A DNA stretch of 64,000 nt from Polynucleobacter sp. MWH-Spelu-300-X4 (GCF_018687515.1 NZ_CP061294.1:124001-188000), one strand, 5' to 3'; numbered from the stretch's first letter, positions 9,163-19,533 are shown. Made by a program: numbers and translations. The notes: generated from the letters alone by a model not told the origin.

Positions 9163-9792
9163 ATGAACCAAGATCAAATCACAGCAAAATTTGCAGAAAT
9201 TTCTACTGAAGGTTTAAACACAGCATTTGCATTGACAACTAAAGCAGTTGAGCGCGCTCAACAATTAGCTGACATCAACTTTGCAGCTAGCAAAGCAGTT
9301 TTAGAAGAAGCTCAAGACGGTTTAGAGCAAGCTTTGACAATCAAAGATCCACAAGCTTTTGCTTCTTTAGTACAAGCTGACGTATTTGCACCTTTAGGTA
9401 ACAAATTGGCTGCTCATCAACGTGCTGTAGCTAAATTAGTTCGTGAAGGTAATGTTGAGTTGGCAGAAGTTGCTGAAGCTCAAATCGAACAATTCCAAGC
9501 TGGCGTACAAAACTGGGTTGACACATTCGCTGCTAACGCACCAGCAGGTTCAGACGTTTTTGTTAACGCATTGAAAACTTCAGTTGGTACAGCATTGCAA
9601 GGTTTCGAGCAGTTCCAAGTAGCTGCTAAAGAAGCTGCTGCTGTTGCTGAGCAAAATGCTGAGCAAGCTGTTGAAGCTTTCCAAGGTTTTGCTAAGCAAG
9701 CTAAATCAGCTGCTACAACAGTTGCTGCTAAGCCAGCTGCACGTGCAACACGTACAGTTAAGAAAACAGCTGCTCGTCGTACACGTAAGTAA
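9163..9792 (+). CDS. phaP: Phasin (PHA granule-associated protein)
   Basis: A phasin-family protein of 209 residues coating polyhydroxybutyrate granules. The N-terminal MNQDQITAKFAEISTEGLN and the ADINFAASKAVLEEAQ segment are typical of betaproteobacterial phasins. The protein is alpha-helical, alanine-rich and predicted coiled. The C-terminus is a basic tail rich in Ala, Lys, Thr and Arg (KKTAARRTRK), which could bind DNA or the granule surface. The start ATG has GGAG 8 bp upstream. An upstream in-frame TTG is disregarded. It implies the organism stores PHB. Confidence 0.92.
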   Translation: MNQDQITAKFAEISTEGLNTAFALTTKAVERAQQLADINFAASKAVLEEAQDGLEQALTIKDPQAFASLVQADVFAPLGNKLAAHQRAVAKLVREGNVELAEVAEAQIEQFQAGVQNWVDTFAANAPAGSDVFVNALKTSVGTALQGFEQFQVAAKEAAAVAEQNAEQAVEAFQGFAKQAKSAATTVAAKPAARATRTVKKTAARRTRK

Positions 9793-9830
9793 TTAGTTAC
9801 CTTTCGCAGGCCTAGAGCCTGAGAACTGAA

Positions 9831-9860
9831 CCCGCTATCTGTAAAGACAGCGGGTTTTTT
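9831..9860 (+). terminator. Terminator of the phasin gene
   Basis: Stem CCCGCT-A-TCT / AGA-C-AGCGGG with loop GTAA, followed by TTTTTT. It is 38 bp after the phasin stop. Confidence 0.85.
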
Positions 9861-9913
9861 ATTACTTAAATTTAATTAAATATTCTGAATTCTAGAATTG
9901 AGAATGACAGAAA

Positions 9914-11110
9914 TTACTCATCATCAGCAACATCGGTAAGTTTGCTAGGTAATGATTTATTTGGTTTAACGCCAAGCTTCTTAACATTCTCAGCTGTGCG
10001 AATCAGATTGCCACGACCAGTTTTTAACTTACCTACCGCATCGTTATAACTAACTTGAGCTTGCTCTAAGCGTTGACCTACTTTATCTAAGTCTTCAACA
10101 AACCCAACAAATTTGTCATAGAGCATGGCACATTGACGGGCAATCTCTTGAGCATTTTTGTTTTGATACTCTTGGCGCCATAGGTGAGCTACGGTTCTTA
10201 CGGTTGCTAGTAATGTACTTGGGCACACAATCACAATATTTTTCTTTAGTGCTTCTTGATAAATGTCTGGCGCATGGCGCATGGCAGATAAAAAGGCAGG
10301 TTCAACTGGAATAAACATCAACACAAAATCAATTGATCCAACGCCATATAGGTCTTGGTAGTTTTTGCTGGATAAACCTTGAATATGTTGCCTAATCGAT
10401 TGAACATGACTATTGAGTTCGGCCGTTTTGGTGCTCTCGTCATCAGCCTGCATGTAGCGTGTATAAGCTGTAATCGAAACCTTACTATCAATCACCAGGT
10501 GTTTAGATTCTGGAAGGCGAATCACCACATCGGGTTGTAAACGTGAGCCATCACTGATCGTGTGAGTATCTTGAACCACATACTCTTCACCTTTGCGTAA
10601 CCCAGAATTTTCTAGAATCGTTTCTAGTACCAACTCACCCCAATCCCCCTGGGTTTTAGATTCACCTTTAAGTGCATTGGTCAGAGCCCTGGTTTCATCG
10701 GTCATGCGTAGGTTTAGGCCAGCTAATTTTTCCACTTCCTGTTTTAAAGCAAAACGCTCTCTTGCTTCTGATTGGTAAGTCTCATCAACCTGTTTACGGA
10801 AATCAGTCAATTTTTCTTGAAGTGGCTTTAAAAGCGTGTCTAAATTTTGCTGATTTTGCTCGGCAAAACGACGTGACTTTTCTTCCAAAATCTCATTGGC
10901 TAGATTTTTAAACTGATCGGATAGAGCAGTTTTTGCATCTTGAGCAGACTGCTGCAAGGTAGCCAATTTATCAGCGCTTTGGCGGCGCTCAGCCTCTAAT
11001 TCAGTTTCCGCTTTGACGCGAGCTTGCCCTTGATTCCAGGCATAGAACAGGCTGGCAATAGCAATAATGCAGAAAAGACCTAAGAGTAAAAATGCGATCG
11101 TTGTATCCAT
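9914..11110 (-). CDS. rmuC: RmuC-family DNA recombination protein
   Basis: A 398-residue RmuC homologue. The family limits DNA inversions and rearrangements and carries a PD-(D/E)XK-like nuclease fold. An N-terminal membrane segment (about 4-23) is followed by a long coiled coil (about 28-140). The conserved core includes TQGDWGELVLETILENSGL, QPDVVIRLP and the HLVIDSKVS nuclease-like strand. It is a single gene with no partners in the same orientation. Confidence 0.92.
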   Translation of the reverse strand: MDTTIAFLLLGLFCIIAIASLFYAWNQGQARVKAETELEAERRQSADKLATLQQSAQDAKTALSDQFKNLANEILEEKSRRFAEQNQQNLDTLLKPLQEKLTDFRKQVDETYQSEARERFALKQEVEKLAGLNLRMTDETRALTNALKGESKTQGDWGELVLETILENSGLRKGEEYVVQDTHTISDGSRLQPDVVIRLPESKHLVIDSKVSITAYTRYMQADDESTKTAELNSHVQSIRQHIQGLSSKNYQDLYGVGSIDFVLMFIPVEPAFLSAMRHAPDIYQEALKKNIVIVCPSTLLATVRTVAHLWRQEYQNKNAQEIARQCAMLYDKFVGFVEDLDKVGQRLEQAQVSYNDAVGKLKTGRGNLIRTAENVKKLGVKPNKSLPSKLTDVADDE

Positions 11111-11264
11111 ACCGCCATGCTAAACCATGAGCGGCTCTTTGGATGAGCTAGCAAGGTTTAATTTGAAAATATTTTAACTATATGGACTATTGTTTCGAAG
11201 TACTGGGATAGTCTTTATGTACATATAATCTAATAACTTATTTTTAAATAAAAAGAGGTTTCTC

Positions 11265-11528
11265 TTGAGCTCTGAATCAATTCTTGGTTATATAGCGGCG
11301 GTATTAACAACGGTTTCTTTTTTGCCGCAGGTTACGCATATATATAAAACAAGAGACACTAGCGCTATATCTTTATCAATGTACTTAATGTTCAGTATTG
11401 GTGTTTTTCTGTGGTTTATTTATGGGGCATTAATTCATGCTTGGCCAATGGTGATTGCTAATGGAATCACCTTGTTACTGGCATTAACTATTTTAGTTTT
11501 GAAGATAAAAAACACATCAAGTAAATAA
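11265..11528 (+). CDS. SemiSWEET-type small transporter (MtN3/PQ-loop)
   Basis: An 87-residue protein with three membrane helices, matching the bacterial SemiSWEET unit that dimerises to form a sugar uniporter. The PQ motif is in FLPQVTHIYKTRDTSAIS, followed by a second helix with GVFLWFIYGALI. The start is TTG, with AGAGG upstream. The substrate is not predictable. It stands alone before selO. Confidence 0.82.
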   Translation: MSSESILGYIAAVLTTVSFLPQVTHIYKTRDTSAISLSMYLMFSIGVFLWFIYGALIHAWPMVIANGITLLLALTILVLKIKNTSSK

Positions 11529-11600
11529 TATTTACTGTTAGGAGAGGTTTGAAGAGTGGCCTTAAATTAGATTTTTAGAGGCTTATTTTCGGAAGCGCTT

Positions 11601-13040
11601 ATGGAACAACCAGGATGGAAATTTGAATATAGTTACCAGAAGTTACCGTCAAATCTGTTTGAGCCGGCTTACCCGAGAAAAGTTAAATCTCCTAAGGGAT
11701 TAATATTCAATGAACAGTTAGCGAGCTCAATCAATCTCGATATTGATAGCTTAATGAGTGCTGCTGGAATAGACAGTCTATCCGGCAATACACTACCTAA
11801 AGGGGCTGTTCCTATAGCGCAAGCCTATGCAGGCCATCAGTTCGGTAACTTTACAAACTTAGGAGATGGTCGGGCAATTCTTTTGGGTGAACACCGAGTC
11901 TCTGATGAAAAAATTGTGGATGTTCAGTTAAAGGGGGCTGGTCGTACACCTTATTCTCGTAATGGTGATGGGCTTGCAATCTTGGGGGCAGTCCTTAAAG
12001 AATATATTTTTAGCGAAGCCATGCATGCTTTGGGAATTCCGACAACCCGCACTTTGGCTGTAGTCGGAACTGGTGAATATGTGCAACGTCAGAAGTTGCA
12101 ACCAGGGGCAGTGATGACTCGAATTGCATCCAGTCATATTCGAATCGGGACCTTTGAGTTTGCTTGTCGAGGCGATGTTTCGACGCTAAAAGAATTGGCT
12201 GACTACGCAATTAAAAGACACTACCCTGAGCTTATAAATATAGAAAATCCTTACATAGAATTTTTGAAAAAAATGATAGATCAGCAAGCCTATTTAGTTG
12301 CGCAATGGATGAGTGTTGGGTTCGTCCATGGCGTCATGAATACTGACAATATAAGCATTTCTGGCGAAACGATTGACTATGGCCCGTGCGCATTTATTGA
12401 TGAGTATGATTTGCGATCAACGTTTAGTTCTATTGATAGACGTGGTCGATATGCTTATGGCAATCAATCGAAAATAATGTACTGGAATATTTGCAGATTT
12501 GCTGAGTCTTTGCTGCCGCTTTTATATCCCAATGATATTGATTTATCGATTCAGGTGGCGCAGGACATATTAAGAACATTCCCAAATATTTATGAAGCTT
12601 ATTGGCAGCAGGTTTTTTGTAAAAAAATAGGTTTTGATTCGGTGACGGCTAATGCGGTGCAGTTAGTGAGTGAGCTATTAGAAATAATGCATGATCAACG
12701 GTTGGATTTCACAATCACATTCCGTCAACTAGCCCGCGGAACTTTAAATCACCCTGCGTTGCAAGATTGGGTAAAGGCTTGGCAATTAGAGTTGTTGGAA
12801 TCTAACCGTGACTTAACGAGCACCTCGAAACTGATGCAGGTAAATAATCCTGTGGTTATTCCTAGAAACCATGTGGTTGCATCGGTAATTGAGGATGTTG
12901 AAACTTCAGGGGATTTAAAACCATTTCTAGATTTACTGGAAATAATTAAAAATCCTTTTTCCGAAGAGTTCAGCGGTCACACATTAGCTTTCCCAAGACC
13001 TGATGGGGTGCCGCAAACAGTCACTTATTGCGGCACATAG
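11601..13040 (+). CDS. selO: Protein adenylyltransferase SelO (YdiU)
   Basis: A 479-residue SelO-family pseudokinase that transfers AMP from ATP to Ser/Thr/Tyr of target proteins, linked to redox homeostasis. Family motifs are present: YAGHQFGNFTNLGDGRAI, the nucleotide-binding LKGAGRTPYSR, and the metal-binding MNTDNISISGETIDYGPCAF with Asn and Asp ligands. Length equals that of E. coli YdiU. The bacterial enzyme ends in ordinary residues and has no selenocysteine. The end TYCGT is slightly shortened relative to the usual CSS end. Confidence 0.94.
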   Translation: MEQPGWKFEYSYQKLPSNLFEPAYPRKVKSPKGLIFNEQLASSINLDIDSLMSAAGIDSLSGNTLPKGAVPIAQAYAGHQFGNFTNLGDGRAILLGEHRVSDEKIVDVQLKGAGRTPYSRNGDGLAILGAVLKEYIFSEAMHALGIPTTRTLAVVGTGEYVQRQKLQPGAVMTRIASSHIRIGTFEFACRGDVSTLKELADYAIKRHYPELINIENPYIEFLKKMIDQQAYLVAQWMSVGFVHGVMNTDNISISGETIDYGPCAFIDEYDLRSTFSSIDRRGRYAYGNQSKIMYWNICRFAESLLPLLYPNDIDLSIQVAQDILRTFPNIYEAYWQQVFCKKIGFDSVTANAVQLVSELLEIMHDQRLDFTITFRQLARGTLNHPALQDWVKAWQLELLESNRDLTSTSKLMQVNNPVVIPRNHVVASVIEDVETSGDLKPFLDLLEIIKNPFSEEFSGHTLAFPRPDGVPQTVTYCGT

Positions 13041-13066
13041 AGCATAGCTCTATTACTTAGCTAGTT

Positions 13067-13375
13067 TTAGCCTGCTAAAACTTGTTGTAATTCGCCGCTT
13101 TGATACATCTCAGTCATGATGTCTGAACCACCGATGAATTCACCTTTGACATAGAGCTGAGGAATCGTTGGCCAGTTGGAAAATTCTTTAATGCCTTGGC
13201 GGATGGCATCATCTTCTAAAACATTAATGGTGTACGGCTCATTAACGCCACAGGCTTGCAAAATTTGAATGGCTCTACCTGAGAAGCCGCATTGCGGAAA
13301 TTGCGCAGTGCCCTTCATAAATAGAACAACTGGGTGTCCTTCAACGATCGTTTTAATTTTTGCTTGTGCGTCCAT
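13067..13375 (-). CDS. grxD: Monothiol glutaredoxin (Grx4 type)
   Basis: A 102-residue class II glutaredoxin that carries and delivers [2Fe-2S] clusters. The active site is CGFS in FPQCGFSGRAIQIL. The glutathione-binding WPTIPQLYVKGEFIGG is also present. It is the last gene of the reverse-strand hemA-prfA-prmC-grxD block. Confidence 0.96.
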   Translation of the reverse strand: MDAQAKIKTIVEGHPVVLFMKGTAQFPQCGFSGRAIQILQACGVNEPYTINVLEDDAIRQGIKEFSNWPTIPQLYVKGEFIGGSDIMTEMYQSGELQQVLAG

Positions 13376-13402
13376 GATGTTTCCTTATATGAAGACCTAA
13401 TT

Positions 13403-14260
13403 TTAACGAAGCTTAGCACTTGCTGCTCGGGCAATACCCGCAAGGTCATGATGGACTTTTATATCCACAAAACCATGCTCTTGTAATAAATTTCTGACTG
13501 CTGCTGATTGGTCATATCCATGTTCTAGAGCAATCAGACCATTTTTATTCAGATATTCTTTGGCAGAGCCAATAATTAACCGATAAGCGCTTAAGCCATC
13601 GTTAAAGTCGGTTAGGGCGGTATCTGGTTCAAAACGAAGGTCGCCTTCAGATAGATGTTGATCTCCAGAGGCTATATAGGGTGGGTTGCTCACAATCAGA
13701 TCAAATAGGCCATCGTTTTGCCCATGAGCAATTTTGGAGAGCGCTTCAAACCAGTTGCCTTGAGAAAAACTAACTTGTTGATCAAGACCTAGTAACTGAG
13801 CATTTTCTTTGGCAATCGCTAAAGCGGATTCGCTTAAATCAATACCCACTACCTTTGCATCAGCTAGATTTTTAGCAATTGCTAGCGCAATCGCACCGCT
13901 GCCGGTACCTAAATCAAGGATACGTGGCGCAGTAAGTTTTTCTTGGTGAATATGTTCAATAGCTAACTCAACTAAAAGCTCTGTTTCTGGTCTTGGAATT
14001 AAAACCCCTGGAGCCACTTTTAGTTCAATGTTGTAAAACTCTTTTTTGCCAAGGATATAAGCAACGGGTTCACCGCTATTCCTGCGAGCTTCTAACAAAT
14101 GCCATTCAGCAATTAACTCTTTGGGTAGAGCATCCGTATCTCTGCTGATTAAAGAGCTCTTAGGCCAGTTCAGATGTTTCTCAATTAAATGAGCTAAGAG
14201 AACTTTTGTATCCACCTTATCTAAGGTGGATGCTGCTAAAAGTTCCTTAATGCAGGGCAT
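13403..14260 (-). CDS. prmC: Release factor glutamine methyltransferase
   Basis: A 285-residue PrmC (HemK) that methylates the glutamine of the GGQ motif in release factors RF1 and RF2 using S-adenosylmethionine. The SAM site reads LDLGTGSGAIALAIA. The catalytic NPPY box is in VSNPPYIASGD. A five-helix N-terminal domain precedes the Rossmann fold. It lies 3 bp after prfA, its substrate gene, as in many bacteria. Confidence 0.96.
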   Translation of the reverse strand: MPCIKELLAASTLDKVDTKVLLAHLIEKHLNWPKSSLISRDTDALPKELIAEWHLLEARRNSGEPVAYILGKKEFYNIELKVAPGVLIPRPETELLVELAIEHIHQEKLTAPRILDLGTGSGAIALAIAKNLADAKVVGIDLSESALAIAKENAQLLGLDQQVSFSQGNWFEALSKIAHGQNDGLFDLIVSNPPYIASGDQHLSEGDLRFEPDTALTDFNDGLSAYRLIIGSAKEYLNKNGLIALEHGYDQSAAVRNLLQEHGFVDIKVHHDLAGIARAASAKLR

Positions 14261-14263
14261 GTA

Positions 14264-15343
14264 TTAATTTTCACCTAGAGAAGCTAAAAGCTCTGCTTGG
14301 TGTTCCGCCGCTAAAGCACCTAATAATTCTTGGATATCACCATCCATCATGGCATCAATCTTGTATAGGGTTAGGTTGATGCGGTGATCGGTAATGCGAC
14401 CTTGTGGGAAGTTGTAGGTACGAATACGGTCGCTTCTATCGCCCGAACCAACAAGGCTCTTACGAGTCTCAGCTTCTTTATCGTGAGCGGCACGGCGCTT
14501 GGCATCCATAATGCGTGAGACCAAAACCTTCATGGCTTGCTCACGATTACGATGCTGGCTGCGATCATCCTGGCATTCCACTACAGTTCCAGTAGGAAGG
14601 TGGGTAATACGAACAGCCGAGTCTGTTTTATTAATGTGCTGACCGCCAGCACCTGAAGCTCTAAAAGTATCAATTCGTAAATCGGCAGGATTGATTTCAA
14701 TATCACTAATTGCATCAGCTTCAGGCATGACCGCTACCGTGCAAGCTGATGTATGAATACGACCTTGAGTCTCTGTTTGTGGAACGCGTTGAACGCGATG
14801 ACCACCAGACTCAAACTTAAGTTTTGAAAAAGCGCCTTGACCCACAACGCGCAAAATAACTTCTTTATAACCACCCAAATCAGACTCTGAGGCGCTAACA
14901 ACTTCTACTTGCCAACGTTGACGTTCAGCATAGCGGGTATACATTCTGAAAAGATCTGCCGCAAATAAAGCACTCTCATCTCCACCTGTCCCCGCACGAA
15001 TTTCCAAAAAGATATTTTTGTCATCATTGGGATCTTTAGGTAAAAGTAGGCGTTGCAAATCAGCCTGCATGTTTTCCATGCGGGCGCGGGCATCTTTAAT
15101 CTCTTCTTCCGCAAACTCTTTCATCTCAGGATCAGTTTGCATGGCAAGTGCGGCTTGTTCATCGGCCTCTGCTTGCTGGTAAGCCTGGAATTGTTCGACA
15201 ACAGGGGATATCTCCGCATGCTCACGATTAAGTTTGCGGTATTGATCCATATCTTTGGTGATCTCTTCTTGCACCAAAAGCGAGTTCAATTCTGCTAGTC
15301 GAGCATCTAATTGCTCGAGCTTAGCTTTCATACTAGGTTTCAT
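14264..15343 (-). CDS. prfA: Peptide chain release factor 1
   Basis: A 359-residue RF1 that ends translation at UAA and UAG. The GGQ catalytic motif is in [18 protein letters not shown]. The codon-recognition region reads [18 protein letters not shown], with PQT in place of the E. coli PAT tripeptide, a normal PxT variant. It is contiguous with hemA upstream (no gap) and prmC downstream. Confidence 0.98.
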   Translation of the reverse strand: MKPSMKAKLEQLDARLAELNSLLVQEEITKDMDQYRKLNREHAEISPVVEQFQAYQQAEADEQAALAMQTDPEMKEFAEEEIKDARARMENMQADLQRLLLPKDPNDDKNIFLEIRAGTGGDESALFAADLFRMYTRYAERQRWQVEVVSASESDLGGYKEVILRVVGQGAFSKLKFESGGHRVQRVPQTETQGRIHTSACTVAVMPEADAISDIEINPADLRIDTFRASGAGGQHINKTDSAVRITHLPTGTVVECQDDRSQHRNREQAMKVLVSRIMDAKRRAAHDKEAETRKSLVGSGDRSDRIRTYNFPQGRITDHRINLTLYKIDAMMDGDIQELLGALAAEHQAELLASLGEN

Positions 15344-16663
15344 CTATTTATCTGAGTGATGTGCGCGGAATAAACCGGGCAGGATTTTCATGAGAGCTTC
15401 GCGTTCTTCGCCTTGCGCGTGTTGTAGTGCATGTAAAGAACCATGTAAAAATTTATTGGTTAGGCCTTGAGCTAAAGCATCTAACACCGCTTGAGGGTCT
15501 TCCCCTTTAGCGAGTAATTTTTTAGCGCGTTCGACTTCAAAAGCGCGTAAGTCATCACCGCGTTGGCGTAAGTCTTGTATTAACGGTACTGTTCCGCGAC
15601 CTTCTAGCCAGTGCATAAAGTGAGAGACGCGTGTCTCAATAATGGCTTCGGCTTGGCCTACGGCAGCTTTACGGGAGTCGGCACCCGTTTGAACAATCTC
15701 GCCTAAATCATCAACTGTGTAAAGATACACATCGTTTAGGCGGCTAACCTCCACTTCAATATCGCGAGGTACCGCTAAATCCACCATCACCATAGGGCGA
15801 TGTTTACGTGTTTTGATAGCATTTTCAACCATGCCTAAGCCAATGATTGGCAAGGTGCTAGCCGTACAAGAAACAATGATGTCGAAGTCATGTAGGCGCG
15901 TTGGTAAATCGGAGAGGCGAAGTGACTCGGTTTGTAAACCTTGCTCTGCCAGTTCATCTGCTAATTCTTGTCCGCGTTCTAGTGTGCGATTCGCTACGGC
16001 CACTAGCTTAGGTTTGCGGGCTGCAAAATGTGTGGCGCATAAAGTGATCATTTCACCAGCGCCAATGAACAACACTTTTTGATCGGAAACACTTTCAAAA
16101 ATTCTTTCAGATAAGCGTACCGCTGCTGCGGCCATGGAAATTGAGTGAGCGCCAATTTCTGTATTGCCGCGAACTTCTTTTGCTACCTGAAAAGTTTTTT
16201 GAAAAAGTTGATTAAGGTAAGTGCCTAGTGAGCCAGCTTCATCAGCTGTTCTAACCGCATCTTTTAATTGACCCAAAATTTGAGTCTCACCAACCACCAT
16301 CGAGTCTAGACCGCATGCAACTCTAAAAGCGTGTCTGACTGCTTGTGATTGAGGTAAAACATACACATGAGGCAGTAATTCATCGCTACGTATACCTCTT
16401 GATTGGGCTAACCATTCAATCGCTGTATTTTTTAGAACCGACTGTTCGTGTGTGGAGTGAGCATCGTTGGCTGCGCAATACAACTCAGTACGATTACAGG
16501 TCGACAAAATCGTTGCCTCAGGCAACTTCGTTTCTGATACATTTGCTAGGTGATCTTTCAGATGATGCAAGGCAGGCTGAATCATCTCAGGTGCGAAAGC
16601 AACCTGTTCACGCACCGAAAGCGGTGCGGTGTGATGATTAATGCCTAATGTCAAAATCTGCAT
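15344..16663 (-). CDS. hemA: Glutamyl-tRNA reductase
   Basis: A 439-residue HemA catalysing the first committed step of tetrapyrrole synthesis, reduction of glutamyl-tRNA to glutamate-1-semialdehyde with NADPH. The active-site cysteine is in [11 protein letters not shown]. The NADPH-binding GAGEM and the [11 protein letters not shown] motif are present, and a helical dimerisation domain closes the protein. It is the first gene of the reverse-strand operon with prfA and prmC, a common arrangement. Confidence 0.97.
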   Translation of the reverse strand: MQILTLGINHHTAPLSVREQVAFAPEMIQPALHHLKDHLANVSETKLPEATILSTCNRTELYCAANDAHSTHEQSVLKNTAIEWLAQSRGIRSDELLPHVYVLPQSQAVRHAFRVACGLDSMVVGETQILGQLKDAVRTADEAGSLGTYLNQLFQKTFQVAKEVRGNTEIGAHSISMAAAAVRLSERIFESVSDQKVLFIGAGEMITLCATHFAARKPKLVAVANRTLERGQELADELAEQGLQTESLRLSDLPTRLHDFDIIVSCTASTLPIIGLGMVENAIKTRKHRPMVMVDLAVPRDIEVEVSRLNDVYLYTVDDLGEIVQTGADSRKAAVGQAEAIIETRVSHFMHWLEGRGTVPLIQDLRQRGDDLRAFEVERAKKLLAKGEDPQAVLDALAQGLTNKFLHGSLHALQHAQGEEREALMKILPGLFRAHHSDK

Positions 16664-16694
16664 AGGTGAAATTATAGTTTTTTCAGGGGGTTAG

Positions 16695-16943
16695 GTGAGC
16701 ATTCTGGCTTTTTTAATATTTGGTAGCGTTTTAGGCGTCTTATCTGCCTATTTCTATCCCAAAAAAAGACCTAAAAAGTCCCAATTTCCCCTTTATGCCC
16801 TTTTAGGGGTGCTTGTTAGTGCTTTTAGCTCGTTTTTTGGCCAAACTTTGGGGGTTTTTAAGTCAGGTCAGATGTTGGAGTGGATTAGCTCTATTTTGGC
16901 CACTATGTTGATAGTCGCTCTTTTTAGAGCCTTTAATAAATAA
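16695..16943 (+). CDS. Small membrane protein of unknown function
   Basis: An 82-residue protein with three hydrophobic segments (about 2-20, 33-50 and 62-78) joined by a Lys/Arg/Pro-rich loop (YPKKRPKKSQ). GTG start, with AGGGGG just upstream. I do not recognise a family with certainty. The size and glycine pattern are loosely like small inner-membrane proteins of the GlsB/YeaQ kind. It lies in the gap between the divergent hemA and convergent ung genes. Confidence 0.6.
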   Translation: MSILAFLIFGSVLGVLSAYFYPKKRPKKSQFPLYALLGVLVSAFSSFFGQTLGVFKSGQMLEWISSILATMLIVALFRAFNK

Positions 16944-16960
16944 AAAGTGAATCAATTGAG

Positions 16961-17707
16961 TTAATTGAGGCTATTCCAAGCAATGGCTGTTTTACCGCGT
17001 TCTTCTAGGATTTGATTGACGCGTTTGAAGTGTCCACAGCTATGGCTGTCTCCTGGGTAAATAAATGGCTCATTTGTTTTGTAAACACTTAGGCCAGATG
17101 GGTGGGATGCGCAAAGGATTAAATGATTTTTATGATGCTTGGCCATGGCTGATTCAATCAATGGCTTTTTCTTTTGTGCATGAGCGCCCCATAAAAGCCA
17201 AATGATTTGGTCTTTCTGAGAGGCGAGTTCGTTAATGAGAGCATCGGTAAATTCTTGCCAGCCGATATTGGCGTGAGATCCCGCAAGCTCTAGCTGAACT
17301 GTTAGAGATGCGTTTAATAGCAAAACCCCTTGTTGTGCCCAGTGACTTAGGTCACCATGAGCGAGCGCTTGATAGCCATCCAAAGCAATTGCTTTACTGA
17401 TGTTTCTAAGCGAGCTAGGAAATGCGCGCCAACCTGGTTTGATTTCTTTCGGGATTGAAAATGCTAAACCTTGAGCCAAGCCCGGTGTTTGATAAGGGTC
17501 TTGACCAAGAATTACTACTTTGACATTTTTAACAGGCGTTTCTCTTAGAGCTCTAAAAATATTGTCTGGTTGAGGTTGAATTAACTCGCCTAAATTTGTA
17601 TAAGCTGTAGAGAGCTTGTCTTCCAAACCCTTAAATCGGCCGCTACGCAATTCAGCCTCCATCAATGAGGCCCAATCATCAGGGAGTAACTTTGATAACT
17701 CGATCAT
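16961..17707 (-). CDS. ung: Uracil-DNA glycosylase, family 1
   Basis: A 248-residue UDG that removes uracil from DNA. The water-activating motif reads VVILGQDPYQTPGLAQGLAF (Gln replaces the usual His after GQDPY; the catalytic Asp is retained). The second motif is ASHPSGLSVYK (Gly where HPSPLS is usual). NASLTVQ corresponds to the uracil-binding NTxLTV strand. Related Burkholderiales enzymes also vary at the residue after GQDPY, so this is probably active. Confidence 0.93.
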   Translation of the reverse strand: MIELSKLLPDDWASLMEAELRSGRFKGLEDKLSTAYTNLGELIQPQPDNIFRALRETPVKNVKVVILGQDPYQTPGLAQGLAFSIPKEIKPGWRAFPSSLRNISKAIALDGYQALAHGDLSHWAQQGVLLLNASLTVQLELAGSHANIGWQEFTDALINELASQKDQIIWLLWGAHAQKKKPLIESAMAKHHKNHLILCASHPSGLSVYKTNEPFIYPGDSHSCGHFKRVNQILEERGKTAIAWNSLN

Positions 17708-17731
17708 TGTTTGCTTGGTGTAGTTGCGTAT

Positions 17732-19516
17732 TTAATTTTTTGCTGGCACTAATGAGTACTGCTCAATTAATGGCGTATCTTTAAGATGCTTGGCTTCAAT
17801 GGTGGCGATGAAAGCCGCTTCATGCCTAAATGCAGCAACGGCAACATCTTCTCCTCTAGCAATTTTTTGAGATAAATGAACAAATAATTTATCAGCTCTG
17901 CCAGGGGTGACTCGTTCGCTATCAATGCTAGATAAAACATCGCCTGCGGCAAGGCCTGCTAATTGCGCCAACCCATTGTTTAAAACATGCGTTAATTTCA
18001 CCCAACCATTAGTTGTTGTAGTTTTGATGCCTAGTAATTGCTTGCTAGAGTCCGCATCTTCTCGGGCTAAATTTTTCTTGAGGGTAACAGTGACCTTTTG
18101 CTTTGATAGCCAATCTTGTAGTGGTAGGTCTGTGGTGCCATCGATATAATTATTTCTAAAGTGATGCCAAGTTTTTTCAAAAGACTTACCTAAGATAAAT
18201 TCAATGGCTCTATCAAAGTCATGTTCACCCATACCTTCTTCGGTTAATTGATACATCTGCCATAAGTGACGCATCACATCATCAAGTGATTGTTTGTTGC
18301 GTGTATGTTGTCGAATCAGTAAATCAAGTCCTAATGCGATGAGAGATCCTTTAGCGTAATAACTGACTCCGGAGTTTGGAGTGTTCTCATCCATTTGGTA
18401 ATACTTAGTCCAGGCATCGAAGGAACTATCAGCAACACTTTGTTGGTGACGGCCTGGAGATTTCAGGACCATATTCCAGGTTTTCTCAATGCGTTTTAAG
18501 TAGGTAGAAAAGTTAATTCGACCACTTCTGAATAATTGAAGATCATCGTAGTAACTTGTAAAACCTTCAAATAACCAAAGCAAGCTTGTGTGATTGCTGC
18601 GATCTAAAGCATAGGGTTGGAATGCTTTGGGTTTAACACGCTTGACCATCCAAGCGTGGAAATATTCATGGCTACATAAACCTAGAAAATCTTCGTAACC
18701 TGAGTGAGTGGCAATTGCTTGGCCTGGATAAGGTAAGTCATCTCGTTTACATAGCAAGACGGTGTTATCACGGTGCTCTAGGCCACCATAACCATCCCCC
18801 ACAGCATTAACGATAAATTTATATTGCCTAAATGGAGCGTACTTAGATTCTGGTTCAAAAAAAGCAATATGAGCTTCGCAAATCGCACTTAAATCTTTAG
18901 TGAGCTGCTTCTTATCTACCTCATTGATGGCTCCTTGAATCACCATTGCATGAGGAACCCCATGCGCTTGAAAGGTAACCGTTTGGAAGTGACCTAATGC
19001 TATGGGGTGATCAATCAGGACGTCGTAGTCGTTGGCTTGATAAATGCCAAAACCATGCTTATCTGTTTTTAAAGGTTTAAGCGTTGTTTCAACTTGCCAC
19101 TGTTTTGTTGCAGATAAGTTTGGTTGAATGAGTTCTAGTTCACATGTTTTATCAGCGTGATCTAACACCTGTAGACATAAGCTGGTGGCATTAAAGAATC
19201 CACGAGTTTGATCTAAGTAAGCTGTTCTAACAGAAGTATCAAACGCATAAATAGAATAATTGACTTCAATGTCGTGATGAGCACCAACCGTCACCCAGGT
19301 ATGGCTATCAACCTTCTTGATGAAAGCGTTTGCTGATAAACGTTCTAGATGTTTTGAAAAGTCACGCAACATATAGCTGCCAGGAATCCAGGCGGGTAAC
19401 TGCAGTTTTAGTGGTTTTCCAAGATGAACGGATTTTGGAATGCGCAGGCAAACATCAAAATGATGACCTTGCAAATCACTGAAATCTACGGTGTAGCGTA
19501 TGTGGCGTGAATTCAT
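17732..19516 (-). CDS. M61-family aminopeptidase with PDZ domain
   Basis: A 594-residue metallopeptidase of the glycyl aminopeptidase family (M61). The zinc site HEYFHAW is near residue 285, with the third ligand Glu probably in LFEGFTSYYDD. An N-terminal beta domain precedes the catalytic part. A PDZ-like domain near 495-570 includes GLAQLAGLAAGDVLSSID. There is no signal peptide, so it is cytoplasmic. It sits in a reverse-strand series with dsbC and ung. Substrate unknown. Confidence 0.9.
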   Translation of the reverse strand: MNSRHIRYTVDFSDLQGHHFDVCLRIPKSVHLGKPLKLQLPAWIPGSYMLRDFSKHLERLSANAFIKKVDSHTWVTVGAHHDIEVNYSIYAFDTSVRTAYLDQTRGFFNATSLCLQVLDHADKTCELELIQPNLSATKQWQVETTLKPLKTDKHGFGIYQANDYDVLIDHPIALGHFQTVTFQAHGVPHAMVIQGAINEVDKKQLTKDLSAICEAHIAFFEPESKYAPFRQYKFIVNAVGDGYGGLEHRDNTVLLCKRDDLPYPGQAIATHSGYEDFLGLCSHEYFHAWMVKRVKPKAFQPYALDRSNHTSLLWLFEGFTSYYDDLQLFRSGRINFSTYLKRIEKTWNMVLKSPGRHQQSVADSSFDAWTKYYQMDENTPNSGVSYYAKGSLIALGLDLLIRQHTRNKQSLDDVMRHLWQMYQLTEEGMGEHDFDRAIEFILGKSFEKTWHHFRNNYIDGTTDLPLQDWLSKQKVTVTLKKNLAREDADSSKQLLGIKTTTTNGWVKLTHVLNNGLAQLAGLAAGDVLSSIDSERVTPGRADKLFVHLSQKIARGEDVAVAAFRHEAAFIATIEAKHLKDTPLIEQYSLVPAKN

Positions 19517-19533
19517 TACTAATTTCTTTTGAG

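Noticed and set aside
15305..15320. GCTCGAGC inside prfA as a further operator of the TCTCGAGA type
   Set aside because: It is within coding sequence, differs at the outer positions, and lacks the paired copy 19 bp away.
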